Source of the DNA: an uncultured Gammaproteobacteria bacterium
GTDB taxonomy: Bacteria > Pseudomonadota > Gammaproteobacteria > UBA6429 > Thiohalophilaceae
DNA: 64,000 nucleotides
Reading direction: 5' to 3'
Assembly (NCBI GenBank): GCA_937967995.1
Contig: CALBTB010000006.1
Span: 62,001 to 126,000, forward strand
Part shown: in pieces, positions 53,972 through 61,775 of the stretch
Position numbering within the stretch: the stretch's first letter is position 1
Layout: every line of letters starts with the position of its first letter
Program-made: the position numbers and the translations under genes
The notes under the pieces: model-generated
Told to the model about the DNA's origin: nothing
Databases searched by the model: none
What the model saw: only the letters and a program-made list of their open reading frames with translations

Positions 53972-54601
53972 ATGACTGTTACGCAAATTCGCTTTCTGAA
54001 ATTTGTCATCTACCTGCTGTGTCTCGCTCCCCTGGCATGGCTGGTTTACGCGGCACTGTTTAATCAGCTCGGTGCCAATCCCATTGAGGTGGTGACCCGC
54101 CGTCTTGGTGAATGGGGTCTGCAACTGTTGCTCGTTACCCTGTGCATGACACCGTTGCGCGATATTACCGGTCAGCCCTGGCCGATTAAAATTCGGCGCC
54201 TGCTGGGCTTATTCGCCTTTTTTTATGTCGTGCTCCATTTTGTCACCTACCTGTGGCTGGATCAGTTTTTCGACTGGTCGGAAATCGGGCTCGATATCCT
54301 GAAACGGCCTTTTATTACGGTCGGCATGCTGGCCGTCGTCGGCCTGATTCCGCTGGCAGTGACCTCCAACCGGTTCAGCCAGCGGCGGCTAGGCCGGCAC
54401 TGGAAACGCCTGCACCAGCTGGTCTATCCGATTACCATCCTGGCCGTGGTGCATTTTTACTGGCTGGTCAAGGCCGATATGTTACGACCCATTGTCCTGA
54501 CCGTGTGCCTGTTTTTATTGCTGGCTTACCGCTGGATCAAGTCCAACCGTCGTCAAACGGCTGGTGAAACCGTGCACAACACAATCCGACGCCCCGTCTG
54601 A
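53972..54601 (+). CDS. msrQ: heme-binding membrane subunit MsrQ
   Basis: Inner-membrane b-type cytochrome partner of MsrP. 209 residues, about six helices, with conserved His in VVLHFVTYLWLDQF and WKRLHQLVYPITILAVVHF, likely heme ligands, and the PLRDITGQPWPIKIRRLLGL segment of the family. Follows msrP by 2 bases; probably a two-gene operon. Confidence 0.93.
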   Translation: MTVTQIRFLKFVIYLLCLAPLAWLVYAALFNQLGANPIEVVTRRLGEWGLQLLLVTLCMTPLRDITGQPWPIKIRRLLGLFAFFYVVLHFVTYLWLDQFFDWSEIGLDILKRPFITVGMLAVVGLIPLAVTSNRFSQRRLGRHWKRLHQLVYPITILAVVHFYWLVKADMLRPIVLTVCLFLLLAYRWIKSNRRQTAGETVHNTIRRPV

Positions 54602-54703
54602 ACTTGCATTTTGCAGTACATTCAAAAACTTACGTGAAAAATTTAAATTATCGATGCCATCCGGTGTCGTAATGTAATAAGATCACGGGGACAGAATCGG
54701 TGT

Positions 54704-54732
54704 TTTACAATCAGTCTAAATTGAGGCATACT
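54704..54732 (+). promoter_or_regulatory. possible sigma-70 promoter of soxB
   Basis: TTTACA (54704-54709), 17 bases, CATACT (54727-54732). The transcript would have a leader of about 100 bases. The 240 bases between msrQ and soxB show no terminator for msrPQ, so readthrough is also possible. Confidence 0.45.
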
Positions 54733-54841
54733 TAGCCAATTTAACCCGAGCAAAAATAAGAGAACTGCATACAGGCTGTTTCCCTTATACAACGTCTTAA
54801 CGAAAAATTATTAAACAGTAATAGCAATCAGGAGGAGATTG

Positions 54842-56677
54842 ATGTCTCTTAACCGTCGTGAATTCATCCAACTCATGGGTATTGCAGCTGCTGCAGGTCT
54901 GGTACCCGGCTGCGATAACCAGCAAGCTGTTGATAAGAGCAGCAAGACCGGTGCGGCAAGCAGTGCAGGCCGTAAGCCGGAAGAACTCTATAATGTGCCA
55001 AAATTCGGCAATGTGTCCATCATGCACATGACTGACTGCCACGCGCAGCTTAATCCCATTTATTTCCGCGAACCTAACGTGAACCTGGGTGTGGGGCCCA
55101 GCTTTGGTCAACCACCGCATCTGGTTGGGGATAAATTACTGAAGAATTTTGGTATTGCACCGAACAGTATCGAAGCGCATGCATTTACCTATCTCAACTT
55201 TTCTGAAGCAGCCAAGCTTTACGGTAAGGTTGGCGGGTTCGCCCATCTGCGTACGCTGGTCAAGAAACTGCGTGCCGAGCACGGTCCGGATCGGACTTTG
55301 TTGCTCGACGGTGGCGATACCTGGCAGGGTTCCGGTACGGCTTACTGGACCCGTGGTAAGGACATGGTCGGTGCCTGTAACCTGCTTGGCGTGGATGTGA
55401 TGACCGGTCACTGGGAATTCACCTATCTGGATGAAGAAGTCATCGCTAACGTGAATGATTTCAAAGGCGACTTTGTTTGTCAGAACGTGTTTGTTAAAGA
55501 TGAATCCAGCTTTGACTACGAATTTGCCGATTTTGCCGGCTTTAATGAAAATACATCTCGCGCCTTCAAACCTTACACCATCAAGGAAATGGGTGGTGTG
55601 CGCGTTGCTGTAATTGGCCAGGCGTTCCCATACACACCGATTGCCAACCCGTCGCGCTTCATTCCGCACTGGACCTTCGGTATTCGTGACTCCGAGATGC
55701 AGAAGATTGTCGATATCGTGCGTGAAACGGAAAAACCGGATGCAGTTATCGTTATTTCACACAATGGTATGGACGTGGACCTGAAGATGGCTTCCATCGT
55801 CAGTGGTATCGATGCCATCTTCGGTGGTCATACACACGATGGTGTACCGGCGCCGACTGTCGTCAAGAACAAGGGTGGCCAGACACTGGTGACCAACGCC
55901 GGTTCCAACGGCAAGTTCCTGGGCTTTATGCAACTGGATGTTCGCAACGGTAAAGTGCAGGACTTCCGTTATCGCCTGTTGCCGGTATTCTCCAACCTGC
56001 TGGAAGCCGATCAGGAAATGACAACGTACATTAACGATGTGCGTAAACCCTACACGGAAACCCTGTCAGAGCAACTGGCAGTCGCGGATCCGGATGGTGA
56101 CGAACTGTACCGCCGCGGTAACTTCAACGGTACGTTTGACCAGGTCATCTGTGACGCATTGAATGCAGTCAACGACACACAGATTTCACTGTCACCGGGT
56201 TTCCGCTGGGGTACAACCGTCCTGCCAGGTCAGGCAATTACCATGGAACATGTTATGGACCAGACCTGTACCACCTATCCGGAAACTTATGCCCGCGAAA
56301 TGAAGGGATCAGATATCAAGCTGATTCTGGAAGACGTGGCGGATAACCTGTTCAATGTCGATCCTTATCGTCAGCAGGGTGGTGACATGGTGCGTGTTGG
56401 TGGTCTGGATTACACCATCGATATTAATTCCACCATCAATAACCGCATCAGTGACATGCGCCTGGATGACGGTACACCGGTTGAACTGGACAAGACCTAC
56501 AAGGTCTCCGGCTGGGCGACTGTTGGTAGTCAGGCACCGGGTGAACCTATCTGGGAAACCGTGGCGACCTATCTGCGCGATCAGAAAGTGGCCAAGATCA
56601 AGAAGTTCAACACACCGAAGATCATCGGTGCCAAGGGCAATCCGGGCATTGATGATTATTCCAGTGAACTGACCTGA
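54842..56677 (+). CDS. soxB: thiosulfohydrolase SoxB
   Basis: Di-manganese hydrolase that releases sulfate from the SoxYZ-bound thiosulfate in the periplasmic Sox pathway. 611 residues. The N-terminus has a Tat motif (NRREFIQLMG) and a hydrophobic stretch ending in VPGC (Cys24), so a lipid-anchored form is possible. Metallophosphatase signatures: MHMTDCHAQL, LDGGDTWQGSGTAYW, TGHWEFTY, VISHNGMDVD and GGHTHDGVP; the second domain has NFNGTFDQVICDAL and SPGFRWG. AGGAGGAG precedes ATG 54842. No soxXA or soxYZ gene lies nearby. Confidence 0.95.
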   Translation: MSLNRREFIQLMGIAAAAGLVPGCDNQQAVDKSSKTGAASSAGRKPEELYNVPKFGNVSIMHMTDCHAQLNPIYFREPNVNLGVGPSFGQPPHLVGDKLLKNFGIAPNSIEAHAFTYLNFSEAAKLYGKVGGFAHLRTLVKKLRAEHGPDRTLLLDGGDTWQGSGTAYWTRGKDMVGACNLLGVDVMTGHWEFTYLDEEVIANVNDFKGDFVCQNVFVKDESSFDYEFADFAGFNENTSRAFKPYTIKEMGGVRVAVIGQAFPYTPIANPSRFIPHWTFGIRDSEMQKIVDIVRETEKPDAVIVISHNGMDVDLKMASIVSGIDAIFGGHTHDGVPAPTVVKNKGGQTLVTNAGSNGKFLGFMQLDVRNGKVQDFRYRLLPVFSNLLEADQEMTTYINDVRKPYTETLSEQLAVADPDGDELYRRGNFNGTFDQVICDALNAVNDTQISLSPGFRWGTTVLPGQAITMEHVMDQTCTTYPETYAREMKGSDIKLILEDVADNLFNVDPYRQQGGDMVRVGGLDYTIDINSTINNRISDMRLDDGTPVELDKTYKVSGWATVGSQAPGEPIWETVATYLRDQKVAKIKKFNTPKIIGAKGNPGIDDYSSELT

Positions 56678-56700
56678 TCGAAGTCAGCCAGTCGGGACAA

Positions 56701-56727
56701 AAAGGGAAGCAAATGCTTCCCTTTTTT
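56701..56727. terminator. bidirectional intrinsic terminator of soxB and hemH
   Basis: Ten-base-pair perfect stem AAAGGGAAGC/GCTTCCCTTT around AAAT, followed by a T-run on the plus strand; flanking A-run makes it usable on the minus strand for hemH. Starts 23 bases after the soxB stop. Confidence 0.85.
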
Positions 56728-56738
56728 TATTTCTGAAT

Positions 56739-57818
56739 TTATTGCTTAGCGCCCATGCGCATGGCGCGTTGTTGCGTTTGTGCGTCGGCCGGTACTGTCA
56801 GCCAGCCAGCCGCATGCTGTTTGATCAGGGACAGGTAGAGATCAATGTGAGCGGGTTCGGCGTTGAGCGCCGGAATGTAATGAAAGTGTTTGCCACCGTT
56901 GACCAGAAACAGATCGCGGTTCTGCATGGCCAGTTCTTCCAGCGTCTCCAGACAATCGACGGAAAATCCCGGTGCGACAACCTGAACATGTTGCGTGCCT
57001 TGCTTTGCCAGTTTAATCAGTGTCTTGTCTGCGTAGGGTTGTAACCAGGGTTCGCGACCAAAGCGGGACTGGAAGCATAATTGCCAGGAGTCCGGTTGCA
57101 GTTGCAGGTGTTCACTTACCAGGCGGGCAGTTTTCTGGCAGTGACAGAAATACGGATCACCGGCATCAAAATAACGCTGCGGTATACCGTGGAAAGAAAA
57201 GATAAGTTGATCCGGTGTGCCGTGTTGCGCGAAGCTCGCCTGAATGCGTTCGGCGACGGCCTGAATATATTGTGGGTGATCATGGTATTGCATCAACATG
57301 CGAAAATCGGGTAACCAGCGCCAGTGTTGCAACTGTTTACTGATAGCATCAAACACGGCGGCAGTGGTCGTCGCCGAGTACTGCGGATACATGGGAATCA
57401 CCAGCAGCCGTTCCACGTTTGCTGCACGCAGTTTTTCCAGTCCGGACTTGATTGAGGGATTGCCGTAACACATGGCAAGCTCGACATGAACGGGCGTGTT
57501 GATATCCGCCTGACAACGTTGTTGTAACTGCGTGGCGATCTGCTGCGATAGCACGAGCAGTGGCGAACCGGCATCGGTCCAGATGCTGGCGTAAGCATGC
57601 GCGACTTTGCCGGGTCGAATGCGCAGGATGATGCCATGTAATATCATGTACCAGAGCAGCCTGGGAAATTCGACCACACGGGGATCGGATAAAAATTCGG
57701 CCAGATAGCGACGCACAGCGGATGGTGTAGGCGCATCCGGTGTGCCGAGGTTAACCAGTAGCACGCCGGTGCCGGCAGTGCGGTCATGCTGGAATGATGA
57801 TTTGGCTGTGTACTTCAT
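56739..57818 (-). CDS. hemH: ferrochelatase
   Basis: Inserts iron into protoporphyrin IX, last step of heme b synthesis. 359 residues from ATG 57818, which begins MKYTAKSSF; the longer frame to 57881 overlaps the next gene. Seen: GVLLVNLGTPDAPTPSAVRRYL, PRVVEFPR, PMYPQYSATTTAAVFD, FSFHGIPQRY (His and metal site), SRFGREPWLQPY and APGFSVDCLETLEE. Membrane-associated. No Shine-Dalgarno is apparent for 57818. Divergent from the 2-hydroxyacid dehydrogenase across 28 bases. Confidence 0.94.
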   Translation of the reverse strand: MKYTAKSSFQHDRTAGTGVLLVNLGTPDAPTPSAVRRYLAEFLSDPRVVEFPRLLWYMILHGIILRIRPGKVAHAYASIWTDAGSPLLVLSQQIATQLQQRCQADINTPVHVELAMCYGNPSIKSGLEKLRAANVERLLVIPMYPQYSATTTAAVFDAISKQLQHWRWLPDFRMLMQYHDHPQYIQAVAERIQASFAQHGTPDQLIFSFHGIPQRYFDAGDPYFCHCQKTARLVSEHLQLQPDSWQLCFQSRFGREPWLQPYADKTLIKLAKQGTQHVQVVAPGFSVDCLETLEELAMQNRDLFLVNGGKHFHYIPALNAEPAHIDLYLSLIKQHAAGWLTVPADAQTQQRAMRMGAKQ

Positions 57819-57846
57819 CGGGCTATTGTACCGGAGAAATGAAACG

Positions 57847-58800
57847 ATGCGAGCAGCGTTCCTCGATTGGGGTAGTGTCACAGCCGGTGATCTGGATGAC
57901 CAGTGTTTACGCTGTTTACCGGTCGACTGGGCATTTCACGAAAATACCGGCCCATCGCAGCTGGCCGAGCGGACCAGACAGTGTGAGGTCGTCGTCACCA
58001 ACAAGGTCAGTCTCAATGCGAATGATCTGCAGCAAGCCGACAAACTCGGGCTGATTTGTGTCGCGGCAACCGGTACAAACAATATCGACCTGGACGCTGC
58101 TGCCAGACAGGATATCGCTGTCTGTAATGTCACCGGTTATGCCACGGACTCGGTTGTGCAACACGTCTTTATGTTGATGCTGCAACTGGCCCGCCAGCAA
58201 CCAGCCTATCAGGCAGCATTGCAGCGAGGACGCTGGCAACAAAGTGAACATTTCTGTTTTCTGGACTACCGCATTGAATCCCTTGCCAATAAAACGCTGG
58301 GTATCGTGGGCTATGGCGAACTTGGTCAGGCGGTAGCAAACATGGCCAGCCAGTTTGGCATGGATGTGCTGGTGGCGCAGCGCCTGCATGGAACGCCACT
58401 GCCGAATCGCGTGGCGTTTGATGAACTTCTGTCGCGCGTGGATGTGCTGAGTCTGCATTGTCCGCTAACGGAGCAGACCCGGCATCTGATCGCAGCACCT
58501 CAACTGGCCCTGATGAAACCGACTGCCTTTGTGATTAACACGGCACGGGGTGGCATTATCCATGAGCCTGATCTGTTGCACGCCCTGCAAAACGGGCAGA
58601 TTGGCGGGGCGGCACTGGATGTACTGGAACAGGAGCCACCACCTGAGGATTCACTATTATTAAAGGAGACGTTACCCAACCTGATCATTACGCCGCACAT
58701 CGCCTGGGCATCACGACAGGCACGGCAAAAATTGATTGGGGGCGTGGCTGCAAATATTACAGGCTGGTTACAGGGCAAAATAATTAACCGGGTAAACTAG
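57847..58800 (+). CDS. hprA: D-2-hydroxyacid dehydrogenase (glycerate/hydroxypyruvate type)
   Basis: NAD(P)H-dependent reductase of 2-oxoacids, close to glycerate dehydrogenase HprA. 317 residues from ATG 57847, preceded by CCGGAGAAATG. Nucleotide-binding loop GIVGYGELGQAVA, catalytic Arg in NTARGGIIHE, Glu in LDVLEQEPPPED, His in ITPHIAWAS. The longer upstream frame (57742) overlaps hemH and is rejected. Substrate is not certain. The CULT-domain gene follows after three bases. Confidence 0.86.
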   Translation: MRAAFLDWGSVTAGDLDDQCLRCLPVDWAFHENTGPSQLAERTRQCEVVVTNKVSLNANDLQQADKLGLICVAATGTNNIDLDAAARQDIAVCNVTGYATDSVVQHVFMLMLQLARQQPAYQAALQRGRWQQSEHFCFLDYRIESLANKTLGIVGYGELGQAVANMASQFGMDVLVAQRLHGTPLPNRVAFDELLSRVDVLSLHCPLTEQTRHLIAAPQLALMKPTAFVINTARGGIIHEPDLLHALQNGQIGGAALDVLEQEPPPEDSLLLKETLPNLIITPHIAWASRQARQKLIGGVAANITGWLQGKIINRVN

Positions 58801-58803
58801 GCG

Positions 58804-59229
58804 ATGTTGTTACGTTGGATGATTAAATTGTTTATGCGGCATGTCGGTCTGGCGTTCGACAAGGATTCACCCTGGCAACCCGAAAAACAAAATCAATCTG
58901 AAAGTGATACAGCACTGGAGGAACAACCCGGTATTTTTTGCGCACACTGCCAGAGCTGGCTGGCCAGTCATACCGAATCGATAGAAATGTCCGGTGCACA
59001 CCGGCACCATTTTACGAATCCGGCCGGTCTATCGTTTGAGATCGCGCTTTACCGACAGGCCGCCTGTCAGCAGTACGGTGGAAAATCGATCGAACACACC
59101 TGGTTTCCCGGTTATCACTGGCAGGTTGCGATTTGTGCACAGTGTCATCAGCATCTGGGCTGGCTGTTTCAGCGCGCCCACAGCCCTGCTTTTTATGGGC
59201 TCATCACCGATCGCATCGTCGAAAAATAA
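58804..59229 (+). CDS. CULT (cereblon-like) domain protein
   Basis: 141 residues; a basic, hydrophobic N-terminus followed by a CULT domain (about 44-140), the thalidomide-binding fold of cereblon. Zinc cysteines Cys46, Cys49, Cys111 and Cys114 are present, and the ligand-cage residues Trp100, Trp106, Trp120 with Phe122 appear in the same order as in human cereblon (HTWFPGYHWQVAICAQC, HLGWLF). A stand-alone bacterial CULT protein is known from Magnetospirillum; its natural ligand is not settled. Same strand as hprA with a three-base gap, so probably cotranscribed. Confidence 0.85.
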   Translation: MLLRWMIKLFMRHVGLAFDKDSPWQPEKQNQSESDTALEEQPGIFCAHCQSWLASHTESIEMSGAHRHHFTNPAGLSFEIALYRQAACQQYGGKSIEHTWFPGYHWQVAICAQCHQHLGWLFQRAHSPAFYGLITDRIVEK

Positions 59230-59243
59230 AAATCCGGTTACAT

Positions 59244-59259
59244 TGTGATAACAATCACA
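59244..59259. promoter_or_regulatory. perfect CRP-type site TGTGA-N6-TCACA
   Basis: TGTGATAACAATCACA. Its centre is about 61 bases before the start site predicted from the promoter at 59277-59305, the class I activator position. Confidence 0.65.
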
Positions 59260-59276
59260 GATAAGTGAACTATATT

Positions 59277-59305
59277 TTGTTTTTGTAGTCTGCAGCGCCT
59301 ATAAA
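59277..59305 (+). promoter_or_regulatory. sigma-70 promoter of the DUF2914 gene
   Basis: TTGTTT (59277-59282), 17 bases, TATAAA (59300-59305); leader about 23 bases with AAGGAGAGA before ATG 59335. Confidence 0.6.
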
Positions 59306-59334
59306 CACGTCTTCACTTTAAGGAGAGACATCTA

Positions 59335-59976
59335 ATGAAGAAAATTCTTGCCATTTTTATGTTTGGGTTGAGTAGTGCCTTGGTCGCTGCTGAACCGGAC
59401 ACGACCATAACCGCTCCGGCTGCCGTCACTGAAAACACAACGAATATTGAGGCAGCTGACACCGCCGCCCCGGATACGGCCACCACACCGGCTGCCGAAA
59501 CCACGGAACTGGCAGGGGAACAGGCCGGTTTTTCACGTGGCAGCGTCGTGCGCTCCATTTTTACCACCGCCGTGCAGGATCGCGAGCCGGTCGATAAGCT
59601 CAATGAAGCTTCTTCAGAGCAGAATCGTGTCTTTTACTTCACGGAACTGCGTGACATGTCCGGTCAGACGGCGATTCATCGCTGGGAAAAAGATGGTGAA
59701 GTACAGGCCGAAGTGAAGTTTGATGTACGCGGACCACGCTGGCGTGTCTGGTCGAGCAAAAACATGATGCCGACACAGGCGGGTGAATGGAAAGTCTCTG
59801 TACTGAACGGTGCCGGTGAAATCATTGCCGAAGAGACCCTGAGTCTTTCCGCCATTCCGGCCGATGCGCCACAGGCGGATCCTGCATCCAGCAGTGATGC
59901 TGATGCTGATTCACCGATTGAGGAACCTGCCGGTTCGCAATTTGAGGCGCCGGTGACCGATACCCTGTTACAGTAA
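59335..59976 (+). CDS. secreted DUF2914 protein
   Basis: 213 residues: Sec signal peptide (cleavage near LVAAEP), an Ala/Thr/Glu low-complexity linker (20-65), a DUF2914 domain (about 75-170, FTELRDMSGQTAIHRWEKDG, GPRWRVWSSKNMMP, GEWKVSVLNGAGE), and an acidic Ser/Asp/Ala tail. DUF2914 proteins are found in sulfur- and methane-using proteobacteria; role unknown. CRP-type site and sigma-70 promoter upstream, strong ribosome binding site, and intrinsic terminator after it: a single-gene transcript. Confidence 0.85.
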   Translation: MKKILAIFMFGLSSALVAAEPDTTITAPAAVTENTTNIEAADTAAPDTATTPAAETTELAGEQAGFSRGSVVRSIFTTAVQDREPVDKLNEASSEQNRVFYFTELRDMSGQTAIHRWEKDGEVQAEVKFDVRGPRWRVWSSKNMMPTQAGEWKVSVLNGAGEIIAEETLSLSAIPADAPQADPASSSDADADSPIEEPAGSQFEAPVTDTLLQ

Positions 59977-59997
59977 CAATCGGAATTACTATCTGAA

Positions 59998-60026
59998 AAC
60001 GCCGCACTTTGTGCGGCGTTTTTTTA
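59998..60026. terminator. bidirectional intrinsic terminator of DUF2914 gene and ettA
   Basis: Ten-base-pair perfect stem AACGCCGCAC/GTGCGGCGTT around TTT, followed by a T-run; flanked by AAAAC on the left for use by ettA. Confidence 0.88.
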
Positions 60027-60027
60027 T

Positions 60028-61695
60028 TTATCGAGTCAGGCGCTTGTATTTGATGCGCGTCGGTTGATCGGCATCGTCGCCCAGACGGCGTTTGCGATCG
60101 GCTTCATAGTCCGCATAGTTTCCTTCGAACCACACCACCTGGCTGTCACCTTCAAAGGCCAGGATATGGGTGGCAATGCGATCCAGGAACCAGCGATCGT
60201 GAGAAATGATTACGGCACAACCGGGGAAGGCCAGCAGGGCATCTTCCAGCGCGCGCAGGGTTTCCACGTCCAGGTCATTGGTCGGTTCGTCGAGTAACAG
60301 AACATTACCACCACTGCGTAACAATTTGGCCAGATGGACACGGTTACGTTCACCACCGGATAAATCACCGACCCGTTTTTGTTGATCGGTACCGCGAAAA
60401 TTAAAGCGGCCCACGTAGGCGCGCGACTGCACACTGTATTTACCGATGGTGATGATGTCCTGACCGTCGGAGATTTCCTGCCAGACGGTATTATTGTCAT
60501 TCAGTGCATCACGGCTTTGATCGACGTATGCCAGTTGCACGGTTTCACCCAGACGAATCGAGCCATTGTCCGGTTTTTCAGAGCCGGTGATCATACGAAA
60601 CAGGGTGGTCTTACCGGCGCCATTGGGTCCGATGATGCCGACGATACCACCCGGTGGCAGATTGAAATTCAGGTTTTCATACAGCAGGTTGTCGCCAAAC
60701 GATTTACTGACATCCTTGGCTTCGATGACCACGTCACCCAGGCGCGGGCCGGGTGGAATATACAGTTCCTTGGTTTCATTACGCTTCTGGAAATCACTGG
60801 AACTGAGTTCCTCGAACTTGGCCAGGCGGGCCTTGCTTTTGGCATGACGCCCCTTGGGATTGGTACGCACCCATTCCAGCTCTTCTTTCATGGCCTTGAT
60901 ATGGGCCGTTTCCTGTTTTTCCTGCATCTCGAGGCGTTTTTCCTTCTGTTCCAGCCAGGAGGAATAATTACCTTCCCAGGGAATCCCTTCGCCGCGGTCC
61001 AGCTCCAGTATCCAGCCGGCGACGTTATCCAGGAAATAGCGATCGTGGGTCACCGCCACCACGGTGCCCTGGTATTCGTGCAGGAAGCGCTCCAGCCAGG
61101 CGACGGATTCGGCATCCAGGTGGTTGGTAGGCTCGTCCAGCAGCAGCATGTCCGGGTTAGAGAGCAGCAGCTTGCAGAGGGCAACCCGTCGGCGTTCCCC
61201 GCCTGACAGCCTGGTCACGTCCGCATCCCAGGGTGGCAGGCGCAGGGCATCCGCGGCGATTTCCAGGGTGCGGTCCAGGTTGTGGCCATCGCTGGCCTGC
61301 AGCAGGTTCTCCAGCTTTGCCTGTTCGGCAGCCAGGGCATCGAAATCCGCATCCGGTTCGGCATAGGCGGCATAGACTTCCTCAAGTCGTTGCTGGGCAG
61401 ACTTGATATCACCCAGCGCTTCCTCGACATTGCCACGCACATCTTTATCCGGGTCCAGCTGCGGTTCCTGCGATAAATACCCGACCTTGATGCCAGCCTG
61501 TGGCCGGGCCTCGCCCTCGATTTCCGTGTCGACACCGGCCATGATGCGTAACAGCGTCGATTTACCGGCGCCATTGAGGCCCAGTACACCGATTTTGGCA
61601 CCGGGAAAAAACGACAGGGAGATGTCCTTGAGGATATAGCGTTTGGGCGGGACAATTTTACTGACCCGGTTCATTGTGTAGATATATTGTGCCAT
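60028..61695 (-). CDS. ettA: energy-dependent translational throttle protein EttA
   Basis: ABC-F ATPase that binds the ribosomal E site and gates the start of elongation by ATP/ADP ratio. 555 residues with two ABC domains: GLNGAGKST, LSGGERRRV, LLLDEPTNHLD in the first; GPNGAGKTT, LSGGERNRV, LLLDEPTNDLD in the second; arm and linker regions between. Start MAQYIYTMNRVSK is typical. AAGGA lies eight bases upstream of the ATG on the minus strand. Confidence 0.95.
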   Translation of the reverse strand: MAQYIYTMNRVSKIVPPKRYILKDISLSFFPGAKIGVLGLNGAGKSTLLRIMAGVDTEIEGEARPQAGIKVGYLSQEPQLDPDKDVRGNVEEALGDIKSAQQRLEEVYAAYAEPDADFDALAAEQAKLENLLQASDGHNLDRTLEIAADALRLPPWDADVTRLSGGERRRVALCKLLLSNPDMLLLDEPTNHLDAESVAWLERFLHEYQGTVVAVTHDRYFLDNVAGWILELDRGEGIPWEGNYSSWLEQKEKRLEMQEKQETAHIKAMKEELEWVRTNPKGRHAKSKARLAKFEELSSSDFQKRNETKELYIPPGPRLGDVVIEAKDVSKSFGDNLLYENLNFNLPPGGIVGIIGPNGAGKTTLFRMITGSEKPDNGSIRLGETVQLAYVDQSRDALNDNNTVWQEISDGQDIITIGKYSVQSRAYVGRFNFRGTDQQKRVGDLSGGERNRVHLAKLLRSGGNVLLLDEPTNDLDVETLRALEDALLAFPGCAVIISHDRWFLDRIATHILAFEGDSQVVWFEGNYADYEADRKRRLGDDADQPTRIKYKRLTR

Positions 61696-61775
61696 TAATG
61701 CATTCCTTCCCTGTATTGTTCAGGATTTGCGGGATGTGCGAATTGTCTGAGCCCGGGATTATATCGGGAAGTGGA

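Noticed and set aside
57819..57830. TACAAT just before hemH suggesting a leaderless transcript
   Set aside because: No matching -35 box on the minus strand, and the sequence overlaps the ribosome binding region of the divergent gene; not strong enough to call.
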